Assembly (NCBI GenBank): GCA_032334235.1
Contig: JAVSGI010000003.1
Location: 1,240,001 to 1,304,000 of the forward strand
DNA: 64,000 nt
Direction: 5' to 3'
Origin: Paracoccaceae bacterium Fryx2
GTDB taxonomy: Bacteria > Pseudomonadota > Alphaproteobacteria > Rhodobacterales > Rhodobacteraceae
Shown in pieces: positions 9,876 through 19,694 of this stretch. The position numbers and the translations under genes are program-made. The stretch's first letter is position 1, and each line of letters starts with the position of its first letter. The notes under the pieces were generated by a model. That model was not told where the DNA came from, did not search any database, and was given only the letters and a program-made list of their open reading frames with translations.

Positions 9876-11185
9876 GGGCACCTCGATTTTTGACTGTTTT
9901 CGCGGCAACGGCATAGCAGGTTCTGCCCGAAGCGCGGCAGCGACCTTCAGCTGACCGATTGTTGCCTTGGTTTTTATGATCTGCCGCCCATTTCGCCTCG
10001 CGGACCTTCGGTTCAGGGCCGTTTTTAGCGATGCGCGGGGCGATCTGCGTCCTTGGCCGACCGTTTTCAGGCTGGGTGCGGGTTGATGCGACCCAGTTGG
10101 CCGAGGCGGCGCATGTTGTAGGCGAGATTCTTCATGCCGACTTTGGCCTTCGCCCGCACCAAGCCGATGGTGCGCACCAGGGTGCCGCCCATGTCGTTGG
10201 CCTGCGCGCCGAAGATGTGCTCAACCCGGACCCGCACGGTGGATTTGGTGCGGTTGCTGCCCTTGGCCTGGTCGGTCAGCGGCTTGCCCCGATTGCCCTT
10301 GCGGTGGATGTGGCTTTTCAGTTTTAAGGCGCGGAGTTTGGCCTCCATCTCCTCGGACCGATAAGCAGCATCCGCCCACACGCCAGACCCGGTGTTGCCC
10401 TGCATCAGCAGATGATCCACTGCCTGGCTGTCATGCACAGCGGCGTCGGTGACGTGGTAGCGCCGGACCAGCTTATGCGTGCGGTCCACATTCACATGGT
10501 TCTTGTAGCCGTAGTGGCTCTTGCCGTGCTTTTTCGTCCAACGTGCGTCCACATCCTTTTGCACCCGTTTCGCTGGCTTATCAGCCCAATCCTCGGGGAC
10601 CTCGCCCTTCTTGATCGTTGCGTTTTCATCGCGCGTGTTGTGATTGCGCGGCACCGGCACGATGGAGGCGTCCAGGATCTGACCGCCGCGCGCAATGTAG
10701 CCCCGCCGCGCCAAATGACCGTCAAACAACCCGAACAACTCCTCCACCTTGCCGGCCTGCGCCAGCGCATCGCGATACAGCCACACCGTCTTGGCGTCGG
10801 GCACCCGGTCACCAAGGCCCAACCCCAGGAAGCGCATAAAGGAAAGCCGGTCGCGGACCTGATATTCGATCTGATCATCCGACAGGTTGTAAAGCGCGCT
10901 CAGAACCAGCGTCTTGAACATCAGCACCGCATCTATCGGCTTGCGCCCCGCGCGGGACTTGCGATCCGCAACAGGCTTGCGCCAGACCCGCTCAAGAGCC
11001 GGACGAAACTCCTCCCACGGCACGACGGCATCAATTTCGACCAGCGGATCCCTTTTGGCATCGAGGCTCGCGTAACGGTCCGAAAGATCGAAAAAACCCA
11101 TCTGCGCCATCGTTGCATCCCCAATGCCAGTTCACTGTCTCACCATACCGAAGTGCGGGGGATGGGGCAATTTATAGAGGTGCCC
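9876..11185 (-). mobile_element. IS5-family element copy 2 (intact, inverted)
   Basis: A 1310-bp element bounded by GGGCACCTC repeats and flanked by TATA at 9872-9875 and 11186-11189. It is the intact version of the element at 5090-8983, in the opposite orientation. The two ends extend differently after GGGCACCTC (TATAAAT on one side, GATTTTT on the other). One long transposase gene fills it. It is probably an active source. Confidence 0.95.
10067..11110 (-). CDS. IS5-family transposase (intact)
   Basis: A 347-aa DDE transposase. Catalytic residues sit in ILDASIVP (D), VWADAAYRSEE (D) and VRVEHIFGAQ (E). A DUF772-like N-terminal domain and a YKNHVNVD-type core are visible, both typical of the IS5 group. 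A single reading frame without programmed frameshift is used. It could act on the MITE-like element at 11974-12072, which shares its termini and target. Confidence 0.95.
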   Translation of the reverse strand: MAQMGFFDLSDRYASLDAKRDPLVEIDAVVPWEEFRPALERVWRKPVADRKSRAGRKPIDAVLMFKTLVLSALYNLSDDQIEYQVRDRLSFMRFLGLGLGDRVPDAKTVWLYRDALAQAGKVEELFGLFDGHLARRGYIARGGQILDASIVPVPRNHNTRDENATIKKGEVPEDWADKPAKRVQKDVDARWTKKHGKSHYGYKNHVNVDRTHKLVRRYHVTDAAVHDSQAVDHLLMQGNTGSGVWADAAYRSEEMEAKLRALKLKSHIHRKGNRGKPLTDQAKGSNRTKSTVRVRVEHIFGAQANDMGGTLVRTIGLVRAKAKVGMKNLAYNMRRLGQLGRINPHPA

Positions 11186-11189
11186 TATA

Positions 11190-11973
11190 GAGTATTCGGC
11201 AAGTGGCGGAAATGTAAGCGTAGTGATGCCACAAAACTGGCTTTTTCTTCCTAGGTATCGTGTATTTCGAGAAAAGAAACTGAGGGCAGAACAATGGAAT
11301 CTTTTGGCCCGCCTTGGTGCCGGAGCCTTTGAAACAATTAGCGGTGAGGTTGTAAAAGCAATCTTATTAACTCTCAGTCATAATAATTACAATCGACGAG
11401 ATAATTTTGGAGAAGTTCCTGTGGACAACGTTATCCACGGGGTTGACGTTTCACTGCCAAAGACGGTTGCGAACAAGGCTATCGCTTTGATGGAAAGTGA
11501 AGTTCGCTCTGTTTCCCAAAATAATCAACTATTGAATCCAGATGCTCGAGTAACGCTGGAAGATACAGACGATTTACCTCTATTGGCAGATCGCAGCTCA
11601 AGTATCGAGGGTTTGTCTACGGGCGACAACCCACGGTTTATTCAAAACTTCTGGGAAACCCCAAAGCGAAATGAGGATTGGGAGCACTTCATTCAGAACG
11701 CAAAAAAGACGGATTACTATACTGGTCGATCTGACCTTCTGAGATGGTCGAAAGGGAAACTCAAAGAGTACCCTAGCGCACACAATTTTCCTTCTGAAAT
11801 TATGAATGGCAAGCCAATACTTGGTCAACTTGGGCTTCGCGTAACGCAGATGTCAGACCTTCCAGCTACAATATACTCAGGTGAAATATTTGGGAAGAGT
11901 GCGGCCGCAGTCGTCCCCCATGATCCAGCTGAACTAGCCGCCTTGTGGTGCTTCGTTTCTGACAACAACTATA
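11190..11973 (+). pseudogene. pglX: PglX fragment 3 of 4
   Basis: The middle-to-C-terminal part of PglX, starting within EYSASGG and containing MPQNWLFLPRYRVFREK and WNLLARLGAGAFETISGEVV, which are conserved after the catalytic motif in BREX PglX. It ends at ...CFVSDNNY, cut by a 99-bp MITE-like element at TATA (11970-11973). As it stands, translation would stop inside that element at 12038. The segment is more AT-rich than the flanking fragments. Confidence 0.88.
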
Positions 11974-12072
11974 GGGCACCTCTATTAATGCACAATTCCA
12001 GAAGGCGCATCGCATTAAATCAATGGGTTACGCCATAGGAAAGCCGAGAATGTCGTATTAATAGAGGTGCCC
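11974..12072. mobile_element. 99-bp MITE-like element with IS5-type termini
   Basis: The ends are perfect 16-bp inverted repeats (GGGCACCTCTATTAAT), with partial matching for about 10 bp further in. It is flanked by TATA at 11970-11973 and 12073-12076. The first nine bases and the TATA target match the IS5-family copies in the same gene, but there is no coding capacity. It introduces a stop (TAG at 12036-12038) into pglX. I infer a non-autonomous derivative mobilised in trans by the IS5 transposase. Confidence 0.88.
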
Positions 12073-12076
12073 TATA

Positions 12077-13170
12077 GGAATGAAGTTCGTCGCATCGACC
12101 AAAAGGTGTATGTGTCTTGCGGAACCATGGTAAAAGTTCCCTTTGATCGCGAACACTGGACTAGAGTCGCTGAAGATCGATATCCTGATGGCCTTCCGAA
12201 GCCCCATACAAACGATACCAACCAATGGATTTTCCACGGACATCCGTGCGGTGCAACGATCTGGGACGAGGACAACAAATGGACTGCAGAAGGCCCGCTC
12301 CGCACTGACGAGACAGTACTCCAAGTCGCGGTCGCCCGCCTGCTCGGCTATCGCTGGCCAGCGGAACTCGATCCGGACATGGAATTGGCAGATGAGCAAC
12401 GCGCCTGGTTGACGCATTGCGACGCCCTGCTGCCCCATGCGGATGACGACGGCATTGTCTGCATCCCGCCAATCCGTGGCGAAGCCAAAGCCGAAGACCG
12501 TTTGCTGAACCTGCTCGCCGCCGCCTACGGCGACGCCTGGACGACAAGCACGCTGCCTCAGCTGCTGGCAAGCGCCGACCACGCGGGCAAATCGCTCGAC
12601 ACTTGGTTGCGCGACAAGTTCTTCACGCAGCATTGCAAGCTGTTCCAACATCGCCCCTTTATCTGGCACGTATGGGACGGCCTGAAAGACGGTTTTGCCG
12701 CGCTGGTCAATTACCACAAACTGGACCGCAAGACGCTCGAGACGCTGATCTACACCTATCTCGGCGACTGGATGAAAACCCAACGCGACGACATCGCGCG
12801 CGGGGCAGACGGCGCACAGGAAAAGCTCGCCGCCGCTGAAGCGCTGAAAAAAAAGCTGGAGCTGATCCTGGAGGGCGAGTCGCCGCATGACATCTTTGTT
12901 CGATGGAAGCCGCTGGAGGAGCAGCCCATCGGCTGGGAGCCCGATCTGAACGACGGTGTGCGCCTGAACATCCGTCCCTTCATGACGGTCGGCGATGTGT
13001 CCAAACGAGATGCGGGCGTCCTGCGCGACAAGCCAAACGTCCAATGGACCAAGGACCGTGGCAAGGATGTCTCCCTTGCCCCGTGGTTCGATACGTTCGA
13101 TGGGGATCGCATCAACGATCATCACTTGAGCCTGGCCGAGAAAAAAGCCGCGCGGGAGGCTGCCAAGTGA
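12077..13170 (+). pseudogene. pglX: PglX C-terminal fragment (4 of 4)
   Basis: The last 364 or so codons of PglX. Removing the MITE and one TATA gives SDNNY-RNEVRRIDQKVYVSCGTMVKVPFD, a normal PglX junction. The segment includes the target-recognition/C-terminal domain (LGYRWPAELDPD, HVWDGLKDGFAALVNYHKLD). The four pieces total 3435 nt, a 1,144-codon open frame, close to the usual PglX length. The TGA at 13168-13170 overlaps the pglZ start (GTGA). Confidence 0.9.
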
Positions 13171-15512
13171 AGGTGATCGACCGGCTGCAGAACGCTGTCC
13201 GTGGTGCGGCAGCCCATAATCCGGAGGTGCAGGTCAAACCCGCCTGCATCCTCTGGCCTGATCCGGACCGGCACTGGGAAGCGGTTGTCCCGCAACTTCA
13301 GGACGCCCTGCCGGAAATGGTGGTGCTTGGCGATTACGCCCCGGAACGGCGCACGGGCCCCGCCATCTGGTTGCGCTGTGCCATCGCGGGGACCCTGGAC
13401 AACATCGACTTTCCGGTTGGCAGTATTCCGATCCTGTACCTGCCAGGTGTCGCGCGAACCGACCTGCGCGCTGTCAACGAGTGCCCCGACGTCCTCAAAC
13501 CCCTCGCCGAACTGCAATATCGCGGCACGATATGGTCACAGGTCAGCGCCAAGGACTGGACTGTCCTCGCCTTTCTGAAATCCGCGCAGGGAGGCCTTGG
13601 CCTAGAGGTGACTGCCGACGGCGATACCCGCACCGCAATGATCACCGCGCTGAATGAAGTTCTGGAGCAGGATGTGTCCGCGCTTGAGGGAAAGAGGCTT
13701 GACCGGGATTTCTTCAATGGCTTGTTGACCAGTGGGGACCTGACGCGCGATGTGCTGACGTGGATCGATCAAGGCGACGCCTACGCCGAGCGCATCGGTC
13801 CGGCCGCCTGGGGGGCGTTCAGCAACATCTGCACGTCCCAACTAGGCATCGACCCCAAAACCGCTGGCGTTCTGACAGGTGCTGAAAAGCTTGCGGGCCG
13901 GCAAGGACCGTGGGGCGCTGTCTGGGAGCGGTTCTGCGAAGCCCCACAGCGATATCCAAACATCCCCGATACGCTTCGTAAATGCAAAATGCCGTCCTTT
14001 GATCTATTGAGCGACATTTCAACAAAGGGCTCGTGGCCGCAATGGAACGATTCCGAAGAAGATGCCCTGCGTCAAAACCTCTTGGCACTCGGGACATCGA
14101 CCGATGCGCAAGCGCGAACGTCCTTGAAAGAGCTGGAAAAAGCAAATTCGGCTAGGCGAACTCTGGTCTGGGCTGAAATGGGGCAAGCACCGCTTGCCAA
14201 GTCGCTCAAGCATCTTGCTGTTCTGGCTGAAATCACAAGGCAATCCCTAGCTGGCGGGACGCTGGATGACGTTGAAAGCAGCTACACCAAAGAAGGCTGG
14301 AAGGCAGACGATGCGGTACTGTCCGCTTTGCAGGAGGCCAGTACGGACACCAACGCTGCGTCAGTGATTGCCGCGCTACGATCGATCTACTTGCCTTGGG
14401 CAGAAGCGTCCGCTCGCCATGTTCAAAAGCTGGTTGAAGTTCACGGCTATCCAGGTGGGTCAATTGCGTCAAAGCCTAAGACCAGCAAGACGAACTCCGA
14501 ATGCATACTGTTCGTTGATGGATTGCGGTTTGACCTAGGGAAACGGCTATCAACCAAACTAGAAAACGCCGGACTGGAAGTGATTGAGACCTCAGCGTGG
14601 TCAGCTTTGCCAAGCGTTACCTCGACGGCGAAACCTGCAGTGTCACCGGTGTTTCATGAGATCGTAGGACAGGACCAAAGCGAAGAATTTGCCCCCTCAG
14701 TCGCCGCATCTGGGCAGTCTCTCAGGGGCGGTTATCATTTCAAGAAACTGATAACAGATGCGGGATATCAAATACTGCATCGAAGTGAAGTTGGCGATCC
14801 GTCTGGAACAGCATGGACGGAATTGGGTGACATTGACCACGAAGGCCACGAACGCGGTTGGAAACTAGCTCGCCACCTCGACGCATTGCTTGCGGAGGTG
14901 AAAAACCGCATCGTCCAGCTCCTAGAAGGCGGGTGGAAGAGCGTACGAATTGTCACCGACCACGGATGGCTCATAATGCCAGGAGGTTTACCCAAAACCG
15001 AATTGCAAACGGCATTGTCAGTAAACAAATGGGGTCGTTGCGCGGCAATAAAGCCAGGAGCGCAGACAGATATACCCCTGTTCCCTTGGTTTTGGAATCC
15101 CTCCCATCACTTTGCCCTAGCCAACGGAATTTCCTGTTTCCGCTTTGGGCAGGAATATACTCACGGAGGATTGAGCCTCCAGGAATGCCTAACCCTACAC
15201 CTGCAAGTGAAGCCCTCATCGAGCGTTCCGGCGACAACTGTGGAAATCTCAGATATCGTTTGGAAGGGTCTGCGGTGCACAGCTGTACTCGCTGTTCCCA
15301 ATGAGATTCTAAGGCTTGATATTCGGCGACAGCCGGCTGATCCGGGCAGCACCGTCGTCGTGAAGCCAAAGCCCTTCTCAGCCTCCGGGTCAGCATCCGT
15401 CGTAGTCGACAACGAGGACCTAGAAGGGACCGGGGCGACACTGGTCATTATCAACGAATTTGGTGCAACTGTTGGGCAGGTAACGATAAGTATTGGCGGA
15501 GAAGGTACATGA
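13167..15512 (+). CDS. pglZ: BREX alkaline-phosphatase-superfamily protein PglZ
   Basis: A 781-aa PglZ, a core BREX component needed for defence and for methylation by PglX. The start is GTG at 13167, overlapping the pglX stop as GTGA. Longer upstream extension is shadow sequence of pglX. The PglZ signature FVDGLRFDLGKRL lies at about residue 449 and a metal-site motif TDHGW at about 598, as expected for the phosphatase-like domain. The 3' end overlaps brxL by ATGA. The gene is uninterrupted, though with pglX and brxC broken upstream in the same operon its transcription may be reduced by polarity. Confidence 0.93.
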   Translation: MKVIDRLQNAVRGAAAHNPEVQVKPACILWPDPDRHWEAVVPQLQDALPEMVVLGDYAPERRTGPAIWLRCAIAGTLDNIDFPVGSIPILYLPGVARTDLRAVNECPDVLKPLAELQYRGTIWSQVSAKDWTVLAFLKSAQGGLGLEVTADGDTRTAMITALNEVLEQDVSALEGKRLDRDFFNGLLTSGDLTRDVLTWIDQGDAYAERIGPAAWGAFSNICTSQLGIDPKTAGVLTGAEKLAGRQGPWGAVWERFCEAPQRYPNIPDTLRKCKMPSFDLLSDISTKGSWPQWNDSEEDALRQNLLALGTSTDAQARTSLKELEKANSARRTLVWAEMGQAPLAKSLKHLAVLAEITRQSLAGGTLDDVESSYTKEGWKADDAVLSALQEASTDTNAASVIAALRSIYLPWAEASARHVQKLVEVHGYPGGSIASKPKTSKTNSECILFVDGLRFDLGKRLSTKLENAGLEVIETSAWSALPSVTSTAKPAVSPVFHEIVGQDQSEEFAPSVAASGQSLRGGYHFKKLITDAGYQILHRSEVGDPSGTAWTELGDIDHEGHERGWKLARHLDALLAEVKNRIVQLLEGGWKSVRIVTDHGWLIMPGGLPKTELQTALSVNKWGRCAAIKPGAQTDIPLFPWFWNPSHHFALANGISCFRFGQEYTHGGLSLQECLTLHLQVKPSSSVPATTVEISDIVWKGLRCTAVLAVPNEILRLDIRRQPADPGSTVVVKPKPFSASGSASVVVDNEDLEGTGATLVIINEFGATVGQVTISIGGEGT

Positions 15513-17560
15513 TCGAACTCGACGGCATTGACCGAAAGGCGGCAGCCAGCCTCGACGGGTACCTCGTTCGAAAAGACTTGGTCCGAACCTTCAGCCGACA
15601 GTACCCAGTTCCGACTTATGTGGTGGAGTTTTTGCTGGGCAGATACTGCGCCAGCATTGATCCAGTAGAGATCGAAGAAGGCTTGGAAATTGTCGAGCGG
15701 CAGTTGAAATCTCGAACGGTTCGCGCGGGTGAAGAGGAACTCTTTAAGGCTCGGGCCCGTGAAGAAGGCAATGTGAAGATCATTGATATCATAACTGCGA
15801 GGCTAGATGCCAAAACAGATTCTTATGTTGCCTCCCTACCAAGCTTGAGGCTGACAGATGTCCGGATCAATCCTGAGCAAATTCAGGAACATGAGCGAAT
15901 GTTGACAGGAGGGTTTTACGCTGAGATCACACTGAACTACGACGCATCGATCGCTCAAGAAAGTAAGGGACGTCCCTTCGGGGTTTCGGCGTTGCGGGAA
16001 ATTCAGCTATCTAAGCGTGACGTTCTTGGCGATCTAGCGCGAGCGCGTCAGGCATTTAGTGCATCGGAGTGGAAAGACTTCTTGTTGCGTTCAATCGGGA
16101 TCGAACCGGTCGATCTTACAATTCGACAGAAAGACGCAATTATGTTGCGCATGGTTCCATTCGTTGAACGTAATTATAATTTGGTTGAATTAGGCCCTAG
16201 AGGCACTGGCAAGAGCCATCTGTTCCAGCAGGTCTCACCATATTCACATCTTATTTCTGGTGGAAAAGCCACCGTTGCAAAGATGTTTGTAAACAATTCC
16301 AATGGACAACGTGGTCTTGTTTGCCAATACGATGTCGTTTGTTTTGATGAAGTCTCAGGGATTTCATTCGATCAAAAAGACGGCGTTAATATTATGAAGG
16401 GTTATATGGAGTCTGGCGAATTCAGCAGAGGCAAAGAAAGCATTCGCGCCGACGGAAGCATAGTGCTGGTCGGGAACTTCGAGGTTGATGTCGAGCATCA
16501 ACAGCGAGTCGGCCACCTCTTTGGTCCGATGCCGCCGGAGATGAAAGACGACACGGCCTTCATGGATCGAATTCATGCCTTTCTACCCGGCTGGGACGTG
16601 CCCAAGATCAACAAGGCCCTACTGACTTCTCATTTCGGACTGGTGAGCGACTTCCTGTCTGAATGCTGGAGCCAGCTCCGAGACGAAAGTCGCGTTAATT
16701 TACTTCAGGGAAAGGTCTATTTTGGCGGGGCCCTATCGGGGCGGGATACCAATGCCGTCAACAAAACGGCGAGTGGACTCCTGAAACTTCTTTACCCGAC
16801 CGCTGATCATGTAAGGGACGAGGATATTGAATGGGCGGTTCGAATTGGACTTGAGGCGCGCCGCCGCGTGAAAGAACAGCAGAAGCGCATTGGTGCAGCC
16901 GAATTCCGAAATACCCATTTCAGTTATACAATGGGTGACGGCGGTGTGGAAAAATTCGTCTCAACGCCTGAGTTGCATAATGACAATAGTATTGCTGGTG
17001 ATCCGCTTGAGCCCGGCCAAGTTTGGACAATTGGACCTGGCGGCGAAGGAGAACATCCAGGGCTGTTCCGAATAGAAGTCAATGAGGGCCCAGGCTCTGG
17101 AGTGCGAATTCTGAACAAGCCAGTCCCTGCTGCTTTCAAGGAGAGCATAGGTTATGCTGAACAAAACCTCTATGCGAGAGCGGCTCAGCTAGTTGGAGAC
17201 AAAGACCCACGTCACCACGAGTTCTCGGTTCAGCTAAGGGCATTTGACTCGGCAAAATCTGGGTCAAAAACTGGCGTTGCTGCTCTTGTGGCTCTATGCA
17301 CGGCGCTGTTGAAAAAAACCATTCGTGGCGGGCTCGTGATAATCGGTGAGGTTAACCTTGGCGGTTCTATAGAGGTACTACACAACCCTGTGGCGATGGT
17401 GGAGATTGCAGTTGAAAAGGGTGCAACCGCAATCCTCATGCCGGTAGCTTGTAGACGTCAACTTATTGACCTGTCCGATGACATGGCGATTAAGGTCGAC
17501 ATTCAGTTCTATTCTGACGCTCGTGATGCGCTTCTTAAGGCCATTTCTGACTCGCCATGA
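15509..17560 (+). CDS. brxL: BREX Lon-like AAA+ protein BrxL
   Basis: A 683-aa BrxL. Walker A GPRGTGKSH is at about residues 229-237, with Walker B VVCFDEVSGI some 45 residues later. The C-terminal third is a Lon-protease-like domain (KTGVAALVALCTALL, VIIGEVNLGGSIE). BrxL forms DNA-binding rings and is the usual last core gene of type I BREX. ATG 15509 overlaps the pglZ stop. The gene is intact and clearly lower in GC than the prophage genes, in keeping with a horizontally acquired defence island. Confidence 0.93.
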   Translation: MIELDGIDRKAAASLDGYLVRKDLVRTFSRQYPVPTYVVEFLLGRYCASIDPVEIEEGLEIVERQLKSRTVRAGEEELFKARAREEGNVKIIDIITARLDAKTDSYVASLPSLRLTDVRINPEQIQEHERMLTGGFYAEITLNYDASIAQESKGRPFGVSALREIQLSKRDVLGDLARARQAFSASEWKDFLLRSIGIEPVDLTIRQKDAIMLRMVPFVERNYNLVELGPRGTGKSHLFQQVSPYSHLISGGKATVAKMFVNNSNGQRGLVCQYDVVCFDEVSGISFDQKDGVNIMKGYMESGEFSRGKESIRADGSIVLVGNFEVDVEHQQRVGHLFGPMPPEMKDDTAFMDRIHAFLPGWDVPKINKALLTSHFGLVSDFLSECWSQLRDESRVNLLQGKVYFGGALSGRDTNAVNKTASGLLKLLYPTADHVRDEDIEWAVRIGLEARRRVKEQQKRIGAAEFRNTHFSYTMGDGGVEKFVSTPELHNDNSIAGDPLEPGQVWTIGPGGEGEHPGLFRIEVNEGPGSGVRILNKPVPAAFKESIGYAEQNLYARAAQLVGDKDPRHHEFSVQLRAFDSAKSGSKTGVAALVALCTALLKKTIRGGLVIIGEVNLGGSIEVLHNPVAMVEIAVEKGATAILMPVACRRQLIDLSDDMAIKVDIQFYSDARDALLKAISDSP

Positions 17561-17622
17561 CTACATAGCTCAAACGAAAAGTGTATCCGATTGAAAGACC
17601 GTGTTTATCTTGGAGTAATTTC

Positions 17623-17994
17623 TTGACCAAGCCTCGCTCGATCAACATCTTCCTCCTCGACGGCGATCCGAACGGTATCCGGGTTGCCCAGATCATGATG
17701 TCGACAATCCAAGCCATCGCCTTCCGCCGCAACAAATTGGGGGAGGTGCGCAAAACATTTCCTGAGGTCGAGCGACCAGGAGTCTATATTCTCATCGGCG
17801 AGGATGAAAGCGAGCCTGACCGGCAAATCGCATATATTGGCGAGTCAGAAGCGATAGGCGATAGGCTGTCCACACACAACTCAAACAAGGCAGGACGCGA
17901 CAGCAAGGAGTTTTGGACCGATACTGTTGTTCTCATCAGCAAGGACGAAAACCTGACCAAGAGCCATGCGCGTTACGTTGAAGCCTGCCTGATG
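17623..17994 (+). pseudogene. GIY-YIG nuclease with DUF4357, N-terminal fragment
   Basis: The first 124 codons of a predicted GIY-YIG nuclease downstream of brxL. The two motif halves appear as GVYILIGE and IAYIGESEAIGDRL, the latter with the catalytic Arg context. I choose TTG 17623 because TTGGAG lies 7 nt upstream. A GTG at 17581 is the alternative. It is cut after CCTGATG (17988-17994) by IS21 element B2. Rejoining to 20580 gives EACLM-RSTGNNPRW and a 326-aa protein. Such proteins are common neighbours of defence loci, but no BREX role is established here. Confidence 0.82.
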
Positions 17995-18140
17995 TGCGTG
18001 TTTCGCTTGATGGTGGGCATCGATTTCACGGGATCATGGGCAGTCATTTCGCGTGAAGCTGGGCACTGATTTCGCGGGATCGCGGGCAGGTCTGGTCGGC
18101 AAATTGAGGATAGTTGCGCCTTCAGGAATGAAGGGGTGGC

Positions 18141-19682
18141 TTGATGCCGACAGGACGATTGAACATGCGCCGGATACGAGATGTTTTGCGATTGAAGCTT
18201 GGGCAAGGCCTGAGCGAGCGGTCCATTGCCGCTTCCCTCGGTCTGAGCAAGGGGAGCGTCGGAAGCTACACCCAACGGGCGCGTCATGCCGGGCTCACGT
18301 GGCCCTTGCCGGAGGGGATCGATGACGACAGCCTTGAACTTCTTTTGTTTCCAGCCCCGCCCACGGTGCCGGACGCGGAGCGGCTTGTGCCCGACTGGGC
18401 GGAGATTGACCGCGAGTTGCGCCGCCCTGGGGTGACGCGGATGCTGCTCTGGGAAGAATACCGTGCCGCGCACCCCGGGGGTTTTGCCTATACTTGGTTT
18501 TGCACGCATTACGAGGCTTGGAAGGGTCGGGTGCGCCCGACGATGCGCCAGACACATGTGGGCGGCGAGAAGGTGTTCGTTGACTTTGCCGGCGACACCA
18601 TCGACGTGATCGACCCCACGACCGGCGAAGCGCGGGCCATGAAGCTGTTCGTGGCGGCAATGGGGGCATCGAATCACACCTATGCCGAGGCGGTGGCATC
18701 GGAGGGGTTGGAAGATTGGATCCTCGCGCATATCCGGATGTTCGCCTTTCTGGGCGGCGTGCCAAAGGCGGTGGTTCCGGACAATCTGAAGTCCGCCGTG
18801 ATCAAGGCAGACCGGTTTGATCCGGGGCTGAACCGGACCTATGCCGAGATGGCGGCGCATTATGGCACCGCCGTTCTGCCCGCCCGGCCGCGCAAACCCC
18901 GGGACAAGGCGAAGGTGGAAGTGGCTGTCCAAGTGGCACAACGCTGGATTCTGGCGCGGCTGCGGAACCACCGGTTCTTCTCATTGGCCGAGTTGAACGT
19001 GGCGATCCGGCGGCTGCTGGACGAGTTGAACATGCGCGTGATGCGCGGCTATGGCGCCAGCCGCGCCGATCTGTTTGCCACTTTGGATCGGCCCAATCTT
19101 CAGCCCCTACCGCCCGAACCTTATGTCTTCGCCCGCTGGAAGCGCGCCCGCGTGGCACCCGACTATCACGTTGAGGTCGACAGCTCATGGTATTCCGTGC
19201 CCTTCGCGCTGATCAAACAAGAGGTCGATGTTCGCACAAGCGGCCAGACGGTCGAGATATTCCATCGTGGTCAGAGGGTTGCGAGCCACGTGCGCACCCC
19301 GGGGCGGCGCAGCCATGTCACCGTGGCCGACCATATGCCATCGGCCCATCGTCGCTTTGCCGAATGGACCCCGGCCAGAATGCTGGCGCAGGCAACCAAG
19401 ACCGGCCCCGCCGTCGCCGCCTTTTGCGAGATGGTGATGGCTGACCGCCCCCATCCTGAACAGGGGTTCCGCACCTGCCTGGGTGTGCTGGCCTTGGTCA
19501 AAACCTATGGGCCGGAGCGCGTTGATGCGGCCTGCCAGCGGGGTGTGACCATCCGGGCCCGCACCGTCACCTCCATTCGTTCGATCCTCAAGACCGGCCT
19601 CGATCGCGCCTTCCTGGAAGGCTCCGAAGAGGTCGCCCCCCTCCAGCACGCCAACATTCGTGGCGGCAGCTATTACCATTGA
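18141..19682 (+). CDS. istA: IstA transposase of IS21 element B2
   Basis: Identical in translation (513 aa) to the minus-strand copy at 6618-8159. It has the HTH, then the DDE core with Asp in VDFAGD, Asp in VPDNLK and Glu in KAKVEV, then the C-terminal domain. The stop lies 12 nt before istB. It appears functional. Confidence 0.94.
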   Translation: MMPTGRLNMRRIRDVLRLKLGQGLSERSIAASLGLSKGSVGSYTQRARHAGLTWPLPEGIDDDSLELLLFPAPPTVPDAERLVPDWAEIDRELRRPGVTRMLLWEEYRAAHPGGFAYTWFCTHYEAWKGRVRPTMRQTHVGGEKVFVDFAGDTIDVIDPTTGEARAMKLFVAAMGASNHTYAEAVASEGLEDWILAHIRMFAFLGGVPKAVVPDNLKSAVIKADRFDPGLNRTYAEMAAHYGTAVLPARPRKPRDKAKVEVAVQVAQRWILARLRNHRFFSLAELNVAIRRLLDELNMRVMRGYGASRADLFATLDRPNLQPLPPEPYVFARWKRARVAPDYHVEVDSSWYSVPFALIKQEVDVRTSGQTVEIFHRGQRVASHVRTPGRRSHVTVADHMPSAHRRFAEWTPARMLAQATKTGPAVAAFCEMVMADRPHPEQGFRTCLGVLALVKTYGPERVDAACQRGVTIRARTVTSIRSILKTGLDRAFLEGSEEVAPLQHANIRGGSYYH

Positions 19683-19694
19683 GAAAGGACTAAA

